This document shows, piece after piece, positions 21,472-21,542 of a stretch of DNA of 21,542 nt. The stretch spans positions 1-21,542 of the IMG/VR virus record IMGVR_UViG_3300033147_000096; one strand, written 5' to 3'. A program made the position numbers and the translations under genes. The notes beneath the pieces were generated by a model that was not told the origin of the DNA, made no database searches, and worked only from the letters and a program-made list of their open reading frames with translations. Origin of the DNA: a virus. Positions within the stretch are counted from its first letter, which is position 1. Each line of letters opens with the position of its first letter.

Positions 21472-21542
21472 AAGCTACCGAGATATTTGCTCTCTTGCCG
21501 TTCGTCGCGCAACTCTTGACGCTATTCGGCGGCAAGAAAACG
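21468..21542 (+). CDS. 5' end of a small protein, cut by the window end
   Basis: ATG at 21468 overlaps the preceding stop (ATGA). The 25 visible codons give MKATEIFALLPFVAQLLTLF then GGKKT: a short hydrophobic helix followed by a basic turn, up to the last base of the window. It may be the first half of the gene whose end occupies 1-136; together they would make about 69-70 residues. A direct join is one base out of frame, and shortening the AAAA run at 21537-21540 by one A would restore it. Confidence 0.6.
   Translation, partial: MKATEIFALLPFVAQLLTLFGGKKT

Overview
The window reads as most or all of a small tailed-phage (siphovirus) genome. All recognisable genes lie on the + strand, are packed with overlaps such as TTGA, ATGA, GTGA, TAATG and TAGTG, and follow the textbook order packaging, head, connector, tail, host-recognition and lysis, then a block of small early-type genes. 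By eye the base composition is about 60% G+C, with frequent CGA, ATA and CTA codons and a striking excess of CTCGAG/TCGA words. The gene set (P27-type small terminase, HK97-fold head genes, short tape measure, M15-type lysin, RusA, HNH) recalls the small-genome siphoviruses of Actinobacteria. The host phylum is an inference, not something the sequence proves. I see no integrase, repressor, polymerase, helicase, tRNA or CRISPR array.

Layout: 1-136 is the 3' end of a cut gene. 137-2226 holds the terminase genes. 2227-2338 holds a terminator-like hairpin, a promoter-like sequence and an inverted repeat. 2339-5915 encodes portal, prohead protease and major capsid protein, with a strong 39-nt hairpin behind the capsid gene. 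5978-8172 holds the connector and tail-completion genes, including an adaptor fused to an Ig-like domain. 8185-11385 holds tail tube, assembly chaperone and a 596-residue tape measure. 11387-15749 holds distal tail, hub, two related small tail proteins and a beta-helix spike. 15746-16385 is a lysis-like cassette (two small membrane proteins and a minimal M15 peptidase). 16382-18302 is the tail-fibre region, 18306-18710 a beta-rich protein and 18721-18909 a second holin candidate. A strong promoter at 18906-18935 then drives 18955-21542: five small genes of unknown function (several Cys-rich), a DnaA-box cluster, RusA resolvase, an HNH nuclease and two more small genes.

The most unusual region is 16639-18302. 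One receptor-binding fibre gene is broken into three reading frames. The first break is exactly a perfect 46-bp tandem duplication. The second lies at the exact end of a 354-bp direct repeat and strands the C-terminal domain with no start codon. All breakpoints fall on an 18-nt word that recurs through the gene, which suggests recombination between repeats, or assembly trouble in them. The second notable region is 20278-20392: three DnaA-box-like 9-mers in tandem plus one in opposite orientation, forming a perfect 15-bp inverted repeat around the start of the RusA gene. It is a candidate origin for a phage without its own replication initiator.

The two cut genes at the window ends look like two halves of one small gene between HNH and the small terminase. 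This suggests a circular or circularly permuted genome of about 21.5 kb, although the direct join is one base out of frame.
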